Source: Marinobacter manganoxydans MnI7-9 (GTDB lineage: Bacteria > Pseudomonadota > Gammaproteobacteria > Pseudomonadales > Oleiphilaceae). Taken from it: a stretch of DNA of 64,000 nucleotides. Of the stretch, positions 45,920-55,851 are shown piece after piece. Below the pieces are notes generated by a model. That model had not been told where the DNA came from. It made no database searches and worked only from the letters and a program-made list of their open reading frames with translations. Made by a program: the position numbers and the translations under genes. Positions within the stretch are counted from its first letter, which is position 1. Each line of letters opens with the position of its first letter. The DNA lies in the NCBI RefSeq assembly GCF_000235625.1, contig NZ_AGTR01000002.1, forward strand, positions 23,910-87,909. Reading direction: 5' to 3'.

Positions 45920-47125
45920 ATGAACCGCTTGCTGTCACTGGCTGTGCTCGGAGCTCTGGCGCTCTTCGTGGTTTCTGCCGCCCATGCGGTGGTTCTGGAA
46001 GGCGTGGGCCATGCCAATATCCACAATGGCAACCTGGAAGCCGCCCGGGCCGAGGCCCGCAAGGCCGCAATCCGCGACCTTTCCCTGCAGTATGAAGCCA
46101 GGGTTAGCACGCACGACACCATGAAAAACGGCGTGATCACTGAGTCACGGATGGATCTTGCGTCAAGCGCCAGAGCCCGGAATGTGCGGGTAATTGATGA
46201 GTACCAGAGTGGCAATCTGTTGCGGGTGATTGTCCGGGGCGATATCAGCGAGAGTCGCAGCCAATGCGGATCGGGAGATTCCGGACGCCTGAAAAAGCGC
46301 GTCGCAGTGACCGGGTTTCCTGTCCTGTATCCGGACCAGGCCAGAGTCGGGCGGATTGATGACGCCGGCGAAATCTTGCCGCAACAACTCCAGCAGCGTT
46401 TGGTGGCTCAGGGCGGATTGCAGGTCTTTGGTGCGACAACCTCACGGATGTTCACGGATCTGCTGAACGCGCCTACGGTACAACAGGGCGACAATCGATT
46501 GACCAATGTACTGGAACTGGCCCGTGAAATGGGCGTTCAGTTCGTAGTGACAGGCGTTATCCGGGATCTTGGCGTTGCGGATCCGTCAGCGTGGGGCACC
46601 TCCGTGCTGGATAAAATGCAGCGGGGCATCGGGGCGGTAGATCAACGGCGCCGGTTTGCGGCTGATCTCGTTATCTTCGACGGCTTCAGTGGCGCGCCGG
46701 TCTATCGTCAGAGATTTGAAGCCGCGGCCGATTGGGATGCCGGGCCTGGCAGTTCAGCAGGGTTCGGCTCTGCCGGCTTCCAGAAAACCGCCTACGGTCA
46801 GGCTGTCGAGGATGTTATCGCAGACATGGCGATGGCAGTAACGGATGCATTGGCGTGTCAGCCCTTCATGACCAGAATTGCGCGGGTAGACGACTTTTCT
46901 GTAACGCTGGAATCCGGGGCTACAGCAGGCCTCAGGCCGGGTGATGAGTTGAAGATCTATCGCAGCAAGCGCTACCTGGAATCACCAGATGACTCACCAG
47001 AATTGCAGGACAGCGACTTGTCAGTGACGCTCGAAAAAGTTCAGCCGCATTTTAGCCGGGGTACCATGCCGCAACTGGGCGGCATCGTGAATATCCAGAG
47101 AGATGATATAGCGATTATCTGGTAG
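45920..47125 (+). CDS. flgT: Flagellar assembly protein FlgT
   Basis: Periplasmic H-ring component of the polar flagellar motor, 401 aa. Signal peptide (residues 1-22), an N-terminal domain (VVLEGVGHANIHNGNLEAARAEARKAAIRDLSLQYEARVSTHDTMKNGVITESRMDLASSARARNVRVIDEY), a central domain resembling TolB-N (KKRVAVTGFPVLYPDQARVGRIDDAGEILPQQLQQRLV) and a C-terminal SH3-like domain (VTLESGATAGLRPGDELKIYRS). This three-domain plan and the preceding flgP match Vibrio FlgT. The 3' end converges on sufE with 12 bp between. Confidence 0.85.
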   Translation: MNRLLSLAVLGALALFVVSAAHAVVLEGVGHANIHNGNLEAARAEARKAAIRDLSLQYEARVSTHDTMKNGVITESRMDLASSARARNVRVIDEYQSGNLLRVIVRGDISESRSQCGSGDSGRLKKRVAVTGFPVLYPDQARVGRIDDAGEILPQQLQQRLVAQGGLQVFGATTSRMFTDLLNAPTVQQGDNRLTNVLELAREMGVQFVVTGVIRDLGVADPSAWGTSVLDKMQRGIGAVDQRRRFAADLVIFDGFSGAPVYRQRFEAAADWDAGPGSSAGFGSAGFQKTAYGQAVEDVIADMAMAVTDALACQPFMTRIARVDDFSVTLESGATAGLRPGDELKIYRSKRYLESPDDSPELQDSDLSVTLEKVQPHFSRGTMPQLGGIVNIQRDDIAIIW

Positions 47126-47137
47126 GGCTGACGGGCA

Positions 47138-47608
47138 TCAATTGCTGGCGTTGGCCACCTCGGCGGCCGCAATGTCGCGGATCTTGCCAACCATCGCCCT
47201 GAGCCCGTTGCCGCGGGTCGGGGAAATGTGCCGGAACAGGTCCAACTGCTCGAATAACTCATCAATGTCCGTGGCCAGCAGGTCCCTCGGGGTTTTGCCG
47301 TTAAGGGCGACCAGGATGATGGCAGCCAGTCCACGAACAATCATGGCGTCGGAGTCAATCAACAGGTACAGCCGGCCACTGTCTTCATCGTAATGATGAA
47401 TCAGCCAGACCTGGCTCTGGCAGCCATGAACATAGTTTTCTTCAACCCGGGATTCCTCGGGAAACGCAGGAAGCTGCTTGCCCAGATCAATGATAAAAGC
47501 GTAGCGCTCTTCCCAGTCGTCCAGCAGCTCGAAGCCATCGAGAACGTCATCCAGGGTGGTGTCTTTACCCAAGGGGTTGTTCAGAAAGTCCTGTTCACTG
47601 GCAGTCAT
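47138..47608 (-). CDS. sufE: Cysteine desulfuration protein SufE
   Basis: Accepts persulfide sulfur from SufS and passes it to the SufBCD scaffold; 156 aa. The acceptor cysteine lies in ENYVHGCQSQVWL. LDDWEERYAFIIDLGKQLPAFPEESRVEENYVHGC is the standard N-terminal block. Last gene of the suf operon; it abuts sufT with no gap. Confidence 0.95.
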   Translation of the reverse strand: MTASEQDFLNNPLGKDTTLDDVLDGFELLDDWEERYAFIIDLGKQLPAFPEESRVEENYVHGCQSQVWLIHHYDEDSGRLYLLIDSDAMIVRGLAAIILVALNGKTPRDLLATDIDELFEQLDLFRHISPTRGNGLRAMVGKIRDIAAAEVANASN

Positions 47609-48151
47609 TTACAGCATTCCCAGTTCGAGTTTGGCTTCGTCGGTGAGCATTTCGTTGCTCCAGGGCGGATCGAAGGTCAGTTCAACGGTCACCTTGTCCA
47701 CATTGGGCACATGCTCGAGCTTGGTTTTCACATCTTCGGTTATCACCGGGCCCATGCCGCAGCCGGCGGCAGTCAGCGTCATCAGCACGTACACATGGTT
47801 GCCGTCTTCGGTGCCATTTTCAATCCTGCACTCGTAAATCAGGCCCAGATCCACTACGTTCACCGGAATTTCCGGATCGTAGCAGTTCTGCATGGCTTCC
47901 CAGACCTGGTTTTCGTTGACGGTGCCGTCTTCCGGGGTTTCAAAGCTGCTTTCCAGGGGTTTCTTGCCGAGCGCGTCGGCATTGTGGCCTTCAATCCGGG
48001 CAAGGTTACCGTTAACAGCGACCGTAAAGGTGCCACCCAGCGACTGCGTGATGGTCACAAAGGTGTCCGACGGAATCATGATTTCGGTTCCGGAAGGAAC
48101 AAGGCGGGCTTCCACCTCGCGTTTGGTCAGGACCACTTCCCGTTCTTGCAT
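47609..48151 (-). CDS. sufT: Fe-S assembly factor SufT (DUF59/MIP18 family)
   Basis: 180-aa auxiliary maturation factor. An N-terminal extension (REVVLTKREVEARLVPSGTEIMIPSDTFVTITQSLGG) precedes the DUF59 domain (CYDPEIPVNVVDLGLIYECRI, then MTLTAAGCGMGPVITEDVKTKLEHVPNVDKVTVELTFDPPWS). The DPEIPVNVVDLGLIY and TAAGCGM motifs and the extra N-terminal part distinguish SufT from short PaaD-like proteins. Position between sufA and sufE fits a role in cluster delivery. Confidence 0.93.
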   Translation of the reverse strand: MQEREVVLTKREVEARLVPSGTEIMIPSDTFVTITQSLGGTFTVAVNGNLARIEGHNADALGKKPLESSFETPEDGTVNENQVWEAMQNCYDPEIPVNVVDLGLIYECRIENGTEDGNHVYVLMTLTAAGCGMGPVITEDVKTKLEHVPNVDKVTVELTFDPPWSNEMLTDEAKLELGML

Positions 48152-48190
48152 GCCTGTTCGGGCCTCGCTCTTTTCAATCTTTATATCGGA

Positions 48191-48544
48191 TTACGCGACG
48201 GTAAAACTTTCGCCGCAACCGCACTCTGCGGTGGCGTTCGGATTGCGGAACTGGAACATGGAGTTCACGCCCTCCGTCACAAAATCGATCTCGATGCCGT
48301 TCACCAGCGGCAGATGCTCTTCTTTCACGAAAACATCGACGCCATCAATGTGAAACACCTTGTCGTCGGCGGCGGTGTCTTCCACCCATTGGGTTTCGTA
48401 TTTGAAGCCGGAGCAGCCACTTTTCTTGATGGCCAGCCGAATGCCCTTGGCGTCCGGCTTTTTCTCCAGCTGTTTGCGCACGTGCTTGACCGCGCTGGGC
48501 GTCATGGTGACGGCGACGGTCGGGGTGAAGACTTCGGCTGTCAT
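48191..48544 (-). CDS. sufA: A-type Fe-S carrier SufA
   Basis: 117-aa A-type carrier. The start at 48544 (MTAEVFTPTVAVTM) follows GGAGGTGG; the longer open frame upstream overlaps sufS. The three cluster-binding cysteines are present: KKSGCSGFKYE and ECGCGESF. VTMTPSAVKHVRKQL is the family N-terminus. It lies 13 bp after sufS. Confidence 0.93.
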   Translation of the reverse strand: MTAEVFTPTVAVTMTPSAVKHVRKQLEKKPDAKGIRLAIKKSGCSGFKYETQWVEDTAADDKVFHIDGVDVFVKEEHLPLVNGIEIDFVTEGVNSMFQFRNPNATAECGCGESFTVA

Positions 48545-48557
48545 AATTCCACCTCCA

Positions 48558-49811
48558 TCAGGCAAACAGACGCTGGACTTTCTGCAGGGCGGTAAACAAT
48601 GTATCCACCTCGTCCAGAGTGTTGTAGAACGCGAATGAAGCCCTGGCTGTACCGGGAACTCCATAGAAATCCATCAGCGGCATGGCGCAATGGTGACCCG
48701 TGCGGATTGCGATTCCCTGCTGATCCAGCAGCGTGCCTATATCACTGGGGTGCAGGCCGGCAATTTTAAAGGATATAACCGGCACTTTGTTTTTTGCCGT
48801 ACCGATAATCTCCATGCCGGGTACGGTTTCCACCAGCTGGTTGGCCCGCTCAAGGAGGCCGGTCTCGGCCGCTTCCATGGCGGAACGATCCAGGCCGTTC
48901 AGGTAGTCGATGGCGGCTCCCAGTCCGACTGCCTCGGCAATGGCCGGGGTGCCTGCCTCGAATTTGTAGGGCAGGGTATTCCAGGTGGTCCGTTCAAAGG
49001 ACACTCGTTCGATCATCTCGCCGCCGCCCTGGTAGGGAGGCATTTCCTCCAGCAACTGGGCCTTACCGTAAAGCACGCCAATACCAGTGGGGCCAAACAG
49101 CTTGTGCGATGAGAACACGTAAAAGTCGCAGCCCAGCGCCTGAACGTCCGGCTGGTAATGAGGTACCGCCTGGGCCCCGTCCACCAGGGTGATGATGCCG
49201 TGGGCCTTGGCCTGTTCAATCAGGGCCGCCACCGGGTTCACCGTGCCAAGCACGTTGGAAACGTGGGTGATTGCCAGCACCCGGGTCTTCTCATTGAGCA
49301 GGCTGGTGAAGGACTCGAGGTCCAGCTCGCCTTCCGGTGTCACCTGAACAGGCACCACTTTCGCACCCGTGCGCTCGGCAATCATCTGCCAGGGCACGAT
49401 GTTGGCGTGGTGTTCCATGTGGCTCACCAGGATCTCGTCACCAGCCTTCAGGCGCGGGGCGAGCCCATTGGCAACTAGGTTGATGGCCTCGGTCGTGCCG
49501 CGGGTCCAGATAATTTCCCGGGTGCTTTCGGCGTTCAGGAAGTTTCGAACCGTCTCGCGGGCACCCTCGAAGGCGGAGGTCGCACGGTCTCCCAGCGTAT
49601 GGGCGCCCCGATGGACGTTGGAGTGCATCTCACGGTAATACCGATCCATGGCATCCAGCACAGCCTCCGGCTTCTGGGCCGACGCACCGTTGTCCAGATA
49701 CACCAGGGGCTTTCCGTTTACCTGCTGGGACAGGATCGGGAAATCCCGGCGAATCGCGTCCACGTCGAAGGTGGTGCGCTTGGCGGTGCTTGCCACGGAC
49801 AGATCGGTCAT
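48558..49811 (-). CDS. sufS: Cysteine desulfurase SufS
   Basis: PLP-dependent group II desulfurase, 417 aa, taking sulfur from cysteine. PLP lysine in VFSSHKLFGPTGIGVLYG, cofactor histidine region VSHMEHHANIVPWQ, and the persulfide cysteine in IRTGHHCAMPLMDF. Typical N-terminus: FDVDAIRRDFPILSQQVNGKPLVYLDNGASAQKPEAVLDAM. It follows sufD by 6 bp. Confidence 0.96.
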   Translation of the reverse strand: MTDLSVASTAKRTTFDVDAIRRDFPILSQQVNGKPLVYLDNGASAQKPEAVLDAMDRYYREMHSNVHRGAHTLGDRATSAFEGARETVRNFLNAESTREIIWTRGTTEAINLVANGLAPRLKAGDEILVSHMEHHANIVPWQMIAERTGAKVVPVQVTPEGELDLESFTSLLNEKTRVLAITHVSNVLGTVNPVAALIEQAKAHGIITLVDGAQAVPHYQPDVQALGCDFYVFSSHKLFGPTGIGVLYGKAQLLEEMPPYQGGGEMIERVSFERTTWNTLPYKFEAGTPAIAEAVGLGAAIDYLNGLDRSAMEAAETGLLERANQLVETVPGMEIIGTAKNKVPVISFKIAGLHPSDIGTLLDQQGIAIRTGHHCAMPLMDFYGVPGTARASFAFYNTLDEVDTLFTALQKVQRLFA

Positions 49812-49817
49812 AACCGG

Positions 49818-51104
49818 TTACGCCTCCTGAAATGTCTGTTCGAAGAAGTGGTTCAGACGGCCCTGGACCGTCTCCCGCACTGCTTCAACCGGAATCTGCT
49901 CGACCAGCTCGTTGATAAAGGCCATGGTGAGCAGAACGTTCGCCTGACGCCGGCCGATACCCCGTGAAACCAGGTAAAACAGCGAGATTTCGTCAAGCTG
50001 GCCGATGGTCGCGCCATGGGCACATTTCACGTCATCGGCATAGATTTCCAGTTCCGGCTTGGTGTCAATCTCTGCCCCGTTGGACAGCAGCAGGTTCTTG
50101 TTGTTCATATCCGCATTGGACTTCTGGGCGTCCTGATGGATATGAATCCGGCCATTGAACACGGCGTGGGACTGGTCCGCTGCGATATTCCGATAGGTTT
50201 CTTCGCTGTTGCAGTGGGCAGCCACGTGCTCGATGGTGGTGTGGTTGTCGTAGTGCTGTTTGCCCTGGGTAACAACTACCCCGTTGAGCTTGCACTCAGC
50301 GCCTTCACCTTCAAGCCGAACCTGCAGATCGTGCCGGCGCAGGGGGCCACCAAACCCAACGGTATGGCTTTCAAACCGCGAGCTGCGCTGTTGCAGGACG
50401 CCGGTGGAGCCAATGTGCTGGACGTTCTCGCCTTCCATGTTCAGGCGAATGCTGGTGATGTTGGCGCCGTCGGCCACATTGAATTCAGTGACGGTATTGA
50501 CCATGACCTGGGCCGAGCCGCTGGAGATGTACTCCTCCACCAGCGTAATCTGGCTATGACGGCCGGCATCCACGAAAATGCGCGGGAAAGCCGAACCGCT
50601 GGCCTCGGCCGTTACCTCGTGAACAATGAACAGCGGCTGGTCGAGCACTGCGTCCGGCTTCAGGCGAATCAGCAGGCCGTCTTCAAAACGGGCTGAATTC
50701 AGCCGGGCCATCTGAACCGCCTTGTTGTCCAGGGTGCTGTCCAGGCGATCCGCCAGATCGCTGGCTTCCTCATCGCTCAGATCGCCGAAGCTCTTGATGC
50801 TGATGCCGTCCAGATCCGGATATTCGCAGGCCTCTGGCATCATTACACCGTTAAGGAACGCAACCTTGTAGCCGGGCACTGCCAGGCCGCTGCCGGTCTT
50901 GCCATCCGCCGGCAGGGAGATGGCCATGTCGTCGGTCAGCTTCAAGTACTTGCTGGAGTATTTCCAGTTTTCGGTTTTCCGGGTCGGCAAGGGCATGTCG
51001 ACCAGAGCGGTTCCACGCTGCTTGCGCAGGGCGAGCAGGGGCTCCGGCAGGGACTGCCCGGCCGGGTGCAGGAACGCGGTGGAAAGAGTGGGTGCTGGTT
51101 TCAT
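49818..51104 (-). CDS. sufD: Fe-S scaffold subunit SufD
   Basis: 428-aa component of the SufBC2D scaffold. N-terminal helical region, then the right-handed beta-helix core (GSAQVMVNTVTEFNVADGANITSIRLNMEGENVQHIG, VLQQRSSRFESHTVGFGGPLRRHDLQVRLEGEGAECKLNGVVVTQGKQHYDNHTTIEHVA) and a C-terminal KCAHGATIGQLDEISLFYLVSRGIGRRQANVLLTMAFI. The C-terminal histidine equivalent to E. coli SufD H360 is in KCAHGATIG. It lies 12 bp after sufC. Confidence 0.95.
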   Translation of the reverse strand: MKPAPTLSTAFLHPAGQSLPEPLLALRKQRGTALVDMPLPTRKTENWKYSSKYLKLTDDMAISLPADGKTGSGLAVPGYKVAFLNGVMMPEACEYPDLDGISIKSFGDLSDEEASDLADRLDSTLDNKAVQMARLNSARFEDGLLIRLKPDAVLDQPLFIVHEVTAEASGSAFPRIFVDAGRHSQITLVEEYISSGSAQVMVNTVTEFNVADGANITSIRLNMEGENVQHIGSTGVLQQRSSRFESHTVGFGGPLRRHDLQVRLEGEGAECKLNGVVVTQGKQHYDNHTTIEHVAAHCNSEETYRNIAADQSHAVFNGRIHIHQDAQKSNADMNNKNLLLSNGAEIDTKPELEIYADDVKCAHGATIGQLDEISLFYLVSRGIGRRQANVLLTMAFINELVEQIPVEAVRETVQGRLNHFFEQTFQEA

Positions 51105-51116
51105 TCCGCGACCTCC

Positions 51117-51890
51117 TTAGTTGGCTGAACTGTCGGCAGTTTCTTCATCCTTGATGCCCAGCCAGCCGTAGCCGCGTTCTTCCAGCTCCAGCGCCAGCTC
51201 GCGGCCACCGGATTTGATGATCTTGCCGCCCGCCAGAACGTGCACGTAGTCCGGCACAATGTGGTTCAGCAGACGCTGGTAGTGGGTCACCATCAGGATG
51301 GCGCGGTCTTCCGCGCGCAGAGCATTCACGCCGTCAGAAACAACCTTCAGGGCGTCGATATCGAGCCCGGAGTCGGTCTCGTCGAGAATTGCCAGCTTCG
51401 GCTGCAGCAGCAGGGCCTGCATGATCTCATTACGCTTCTTCTCACCACCGGAGAAGCCTTCGTTGACGCCCCGCTTCAGGAACGCCGGATCCAGATCCAC
51501 CTGCTTGGAAATTTCTTTGGCGAGCTTCATGAACTCCGCCGCGTTCATCTCGTCTTGGCCCTTGTGCTGGCGCATGGCATTCACGGCGGTGCGCAGGAAC
51601 TGCAGGTTGCTCACCCCGGGGATCTCCACCGGGTACTGGAACGCCAGGAAAATGCCTTCGCGGGCACGCTCTTCAGTTTCAAGTTCCAGCAGGTTGTCGC
51701 CGTTCAGGGTGATTTCACCCTCGGTAACTTCAAATGCTTCGTTGCCTGCCAGCACCTGCGACAGGGTGCTCTTACCAGAGCCGTTGGGGCCCATGATGGC
51801 GTGAACTTCCCCGGCCTTGATTTCCAGGTTGATGCCCTTGAGGATTTCTTTGCCCTCAACGGATGCGTGCAGGTTCTTGATGCTCAGCAT
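51117..51890 (-). CDS. sufC: Fe-S assembly ATPase SufC
   Basis: ABC-type ATPase (257 aa) driving conformational change in SufBCD. The start at 51890 (MLSIKNLHASVEGKEILKG) is the family norm; an in-frame ATG six codons upstream is possible. Walker A GPNGSGKST, signature FSGGEKKRNEIMQAL, Walker B LAILDETDSGLD and VTHYQRLL are intact. It is separated from sufB by 195 bp holding palindromic element B, unusual for suf operons where these genes are nearly adjacent. Confidence 0.96.
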   Translation of the reverse strand: MLSIKNLHASVEGKEILKGINLEIKAGEVHAIMGPNGSGKSTLSQVLAGNEAFEVTEGEITLNGDNLLELETEERAREGIFLAFQYPVEIPGVSNLQFLRTAVNAMRQHKGQDEMNAAEFMKLAKEISKQVDLDPAFLKRGVNEGFSGGEKKRNEIMQALLLQPKLAILDETDSGLDIDALKVVSDGVNALRAEDRAILMVTHYQRLLNHIVPDYVHVLAGGKIIKSGGRELALELEERGYGWLGIKDEETADSSAN

Positions 51891-51958
51891 TTGTAGCGTC
51901 TCTCTCATTTAACCGTCTGAATTCTGTTGCCTGCCCCTAACTGGGCGGAGTCAGCCAT

Positions 51959-52050
51959 CGGGCAGGCCCTTCCGGGATACGCTGTAAATACATCCCTGTA
52001 CGCTCGACGAAATCATCCCTGATTTCGACGATCCCGGAAGGGCCTGCCCG
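51959..52050. repeat. Three-armed palindromic element, copy B
   Basis: Outer arms 51959-51978 and 52031-52050 form a perfect 20-bp inverted repeat (CGGGCAGGCCCTTCCGGGAT and its complement), extended outward with one mismatch. Inside are two hairpins: TACA-TCCC-TGTA (51989-52000) and CGAAATCA-TCCC-TGATTTCG (52008-52027). Both tips read CATCCCTG. It occupies the sufB-sufC gap, so it is transcribed with the operon. Confidence 0.85.
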
Positions 52051-52085
52051 ACGGCTTCTGCGATACTTTTGTGCTTGCCGTCCTG

Positions 52086-53534
<1,449 letters not shown>

Positions 53535-53751
53535 GATCGTCGCTCCGTATTCTCTCATCGCGGGCTTGTGCCCTTGGTGTCGCCGGCAGCCTCATGAATG
53601 GGCTGTCGATCGGATGTCATCAGTTTGGGTGTTGCAGTGATCGCTCATCCTGTGAGTACGCCCTGCAATCGCTTTTTGGATGACGGATTTCCAAAGCTGA
53701 TGCTGATAATTAAGCAGAAAAGCAGCTTGAATCCATCGCTTCTGGGCAGCG

Positions 53752-53784
53752 ATTATACAATACCAGAGTAAAATAGTCAGGTAT
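53752..53784 (-). promoter_or_regulatory. suf promoter overlapped by a type 1 IscR box
   Basis: On the minus strand a -35-like CTGACT (53780-53775), a 17-bp spacer and a perfect -10 TATAAT (53757-53752) point toward sufB. The 25-bp stretch 53760-53784 matches the type 1 IscR consensus ATASYYGACTRWWWYAGTCRRSTAT at 23 of 25 positions (read on the plus strand, mismatches at positions 6 and 9) and covers the -35 and spacer, the arrangement expected for repression by holo-IscR. The 5' leader to sufB is then about 210 nt. No iscR gene is in this window. Confidence 0.75.
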
Positions 53785-53891
53785 TAATTTGAACGTGGGG
53801 TGATTATACCTTAATCGGCCTTTGGGGCACTAAGAGGGTGGTAATGAGGCTGATAGTCAGGTTCTTGCAGGACTGGAGTTTTTGAGAAGGA

Positions 53892-53996
53892 CGCCAAGCG
53901 GGATTGCCTCCCAAAACACGCCGTGAACCCATCCCTGGGGGCTCGGCATTGCCATCCATGGCAATGCACGGTTTTGGGAGGCAATCCCGCTTGGCG
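53892..53996. repeat. Three-armed palindromic element, copy C
   Basis: Outer arms 53892-53917 and 53971-53996 are a perfect 26-bp inverted repeat. Inside are CCCA-TCCC-TGGG (53928-53939) and GCATTGCCA-TCCA-TGGCAATGC (53946-53967). The tips CATCCCTG and CATCCATG match copy B and, inverted, copy A. It lies between the suf promoter and the 3' end of trhP. The remaining part of this 476-bp gap (53535-54010) holds the suf leader and promoter; I see no gene. Confidence 0.87.
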
Positions 53997-54010
53997 CCTC
54001 AGACTAATTG

Positions 54011-55330
54011 CTAGTCGCCGGTAGCCAGGAGTCTGGTGAGGTAGCTGTGCTCCAGAGTTTGTGGAAGATTAGCCGGTTTTGGAATCCGCACGATATGCCC
54101 GCTGCCCGGCGCATAGTCCATGGCCTGGCCGTTTCGGTTCTCCATGACATTAGCCGAGAACCGGATGTTGCCGGCCGGGCTGATCAGTTCCAGTTGGTCG
54201 CCGGGGGCGAATTTGTTCTTCACGTCTATGGTCAGCCACTGGTCATCCTTGCCGGTAATGGTGCCAACCACCTGCTGGGTGCCAAGGAATGAGGAGCCCT
54301 GTTCGTAGGTCTGGTATTCCCGGGGCATATGGCGGCGCAGGAAGCCTTCGGTATAGCCCCGGTTGGAGAGGGCTTCCAATTCGTCCATCAGGTTCATGTC
54401 GAACGGCTTGCCCTGCACCGCCTCGTCGATGGCGCGACGGTAGACTTGGGTGGTGCGGGCCACGTAGTAGGTGCTCTTCGTGCGGCCCTCAATTTTCAGG
54501 GAATGAACGCCCATCTTTGCCAGTTCAGCGACGTGTTGAACGGCTCTCAAATCCTTTGAGTTCATGATGTAGGTGCCGTGCTCGTCTTCATAGGCGGGTA
54601 TGAATCCGCCCGGGCGGTTGGGCTCTTCCAGCAGGATTTCTTTCGGTGCCACCTCCTGTACATCGCCGCCGCCGCAGGTGGCGATCAGGTCGCCGGTCTG
54701 GTCGTGGCCGTGCTGGACCTGTTTGTAGTTCCAGCGGCAGGCGTTGGTGCAGGCGCCCTGGTTGGCGTCCCGGTGGTTCATGTAACCCGAGAGCAGGCAG
54801 CGGCCAGAATAAGCCATGCACAGGGCGCCGTGAACGAAGACTTCGAGCTCCATCTCCGGGACCCGTTCGCGGATCTCGCGAATTTCATTCAGGGCCAGTT
54901 CACGGGAGAGGATGACTCGGCTGATTCCCTGACGCCGCCAGAACTCTACCGTGGCCCAGTTCACCGCGTTGGCCTGTACTGAAAGATGGATGGGTTGGTC
55001 TGGCCATTTTTCCCGCACCAGCATGATCAGGCCGGGATCCGACATGATCAGCGCGTCGGGTTTTTGTTCCAGTACTGGCGCCAGATCCCTCAGATAGGAC
55101 CGCACCTTGTCGTTGTGAGGTGCTATGTTGGAGACAAGGTAGAACTGTTTACCCAGTTCGTGGGCCCGTTCAATGCCCGCGCCGAGGGCTGCAACGTCTT
55201 TGAAACTGTTGTTTCTTACTCTGAGTGAGTAGCGGGGCTGGCCGGCGTAAACCGCATCGGCGCCATAGGCGAAGGCGGTTTCCAGGTGTTCGGGGGTGCC
55301 CGCGGGGGCAAGCAGTTCCGGGGTGTTCAT
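54011..55330 (-). CDS. trhP: tRNA 5-hydroxyuridine synthesis protein TrhP (peptidase U32 family)
   Basis: Needed for prephenate-dependent hydroxylation of U34 in certain tRNAs; formerly YegQ. It is 439 aa. The start at 55330 (MNTPELLAPAGTPEHLETAFAYGADAVYAG) follows GGAG. The U32 signature ELEVFVHGALCMAYSGRCLLSGYMNHRDANQGACTNACRWNY holds four cysteines that probably bind an Fe-S cluster. The C-terminal domain (LEHSYLTRLL end) is present. Divergent from the AraC-like gene. Confidence 0.9.
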   Translation of the reverse strand: MNTPELLAPAGTPEHLETAFAYGADAVYAGQPRYSLRVRNNSFKDVAALGAGIERAHELGKQFYLVSNIAPHNDKVRSYLRDLAPVLEQKPDALIMSDPGLIMLVREKWPDQPIHLSVQANAVNWATVEFWRRQGISRVILSRELALNEIREIRERVPEMELEVFVHGALCMAYSGRCLLSGYMNHRDANQGACTNACRWNYKQVQHGHDQTGDLIATCGGGDVQEVAPKEILLEEPNRPGGFIPAYEDEHGTYIMNSKDLRAVQHVAELAKMGVHSLKIEGRTKSTYYVARTTQVYRRAIDEAVQGKPFDMNLMDELEALSNRGYTEGFLRRHMPREYQTYEQGSSFLGTQQVVGTITGKDDQWLTIDVKNKFAPGDQLELISPAGNIRFSANVMENRNGQAMDYAPGSGHIVRIPKPANLPQTLEHSYLTRLLATGD

Positions 55331-55488
55331 AGTGGCTCCGGGCGATTCTGAAAGCGGGGCATTTTGCCGTATGCTGCCGGAGGCTCCCTTGATCCTGCTC
55401 AAAGGTAGTATTGATTGTTTTCAGCTAACAAGTGTACGCTCACAGCGTCGGCCAATATGGCCACAGAATCGGAAAAGAGGAGTTCCAG

Positions 55489-55845
55489 ATGGGATCAAAG
55501 CCTCTGACGCCAGAGGTGGCGCGGGCTTCGCTGAGTCTCAGGGTGAGTTCCCTGATCAGTGTACAGCTTGCCCGTGGCAAGGTTGGTGTGGAAGTCGTGG
55601 CGTCGCAGCTGCATATGAGCCGTTACACGCTGCACAAGAAACTGAAGCGGGAAGGGCTGACGTTTGCCCGTTTGCTGGAGGATGTTCGCCGCAGGCAGGC
55701 GCTGACCTACATGCAGGACAGGACCAAACCGCTGGTGGAGATTGCCGAGCAGCTCGGTTTTTCGGAGTTGAGCGCATTCAGCCGGGCTTTCAAGCGCTGG
55801 ATGGGGACATCCCCGGCTGAATACCGCTCTGTCAGGCTATCCTGA
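55489..55845 (+). CDS. Solo AraC-type DNA-binding domain protein
   Basis: 118-aa transcription factor consisting of little more than an AraC/XylS double helix-turn-helix: LARGKVGVEVVASQLHMSRYTLHKKLKREGLTFARLLEDVRRRQALTYMQDRTKPLVEIAEQLGFSELSAFSRAFKRWMGTSPAEYR. The start at 55489 follows GAGGAG by 8 nt. No ligand-binding domain precedes it: the upstream 150 bp to divergent trhP have no open extension. Resembles the DNA-binding half of OruR/GbdR-type regulators. Target unknown. Confidence 0.85.
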   Translation: MGSKPLTPEVARASLSLRVSSLISVQLARGKVGVEVVASQLHMSRYTLHKKLKREGLTFARLLEDVRRRQALTYMQDRTKPLVEIAEQLGFSELSAFSRAFKRWMGTSPAEYRSVRLS

Positions 55846-55851
55846 TCCGGA

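Noticed and set aside
47393-48595. 400-codon plus-strand open frame opposite sufE/sufT/sufA
   Set aside because: Spans three well-supported suf genes on the other strand and has no family resemblance.
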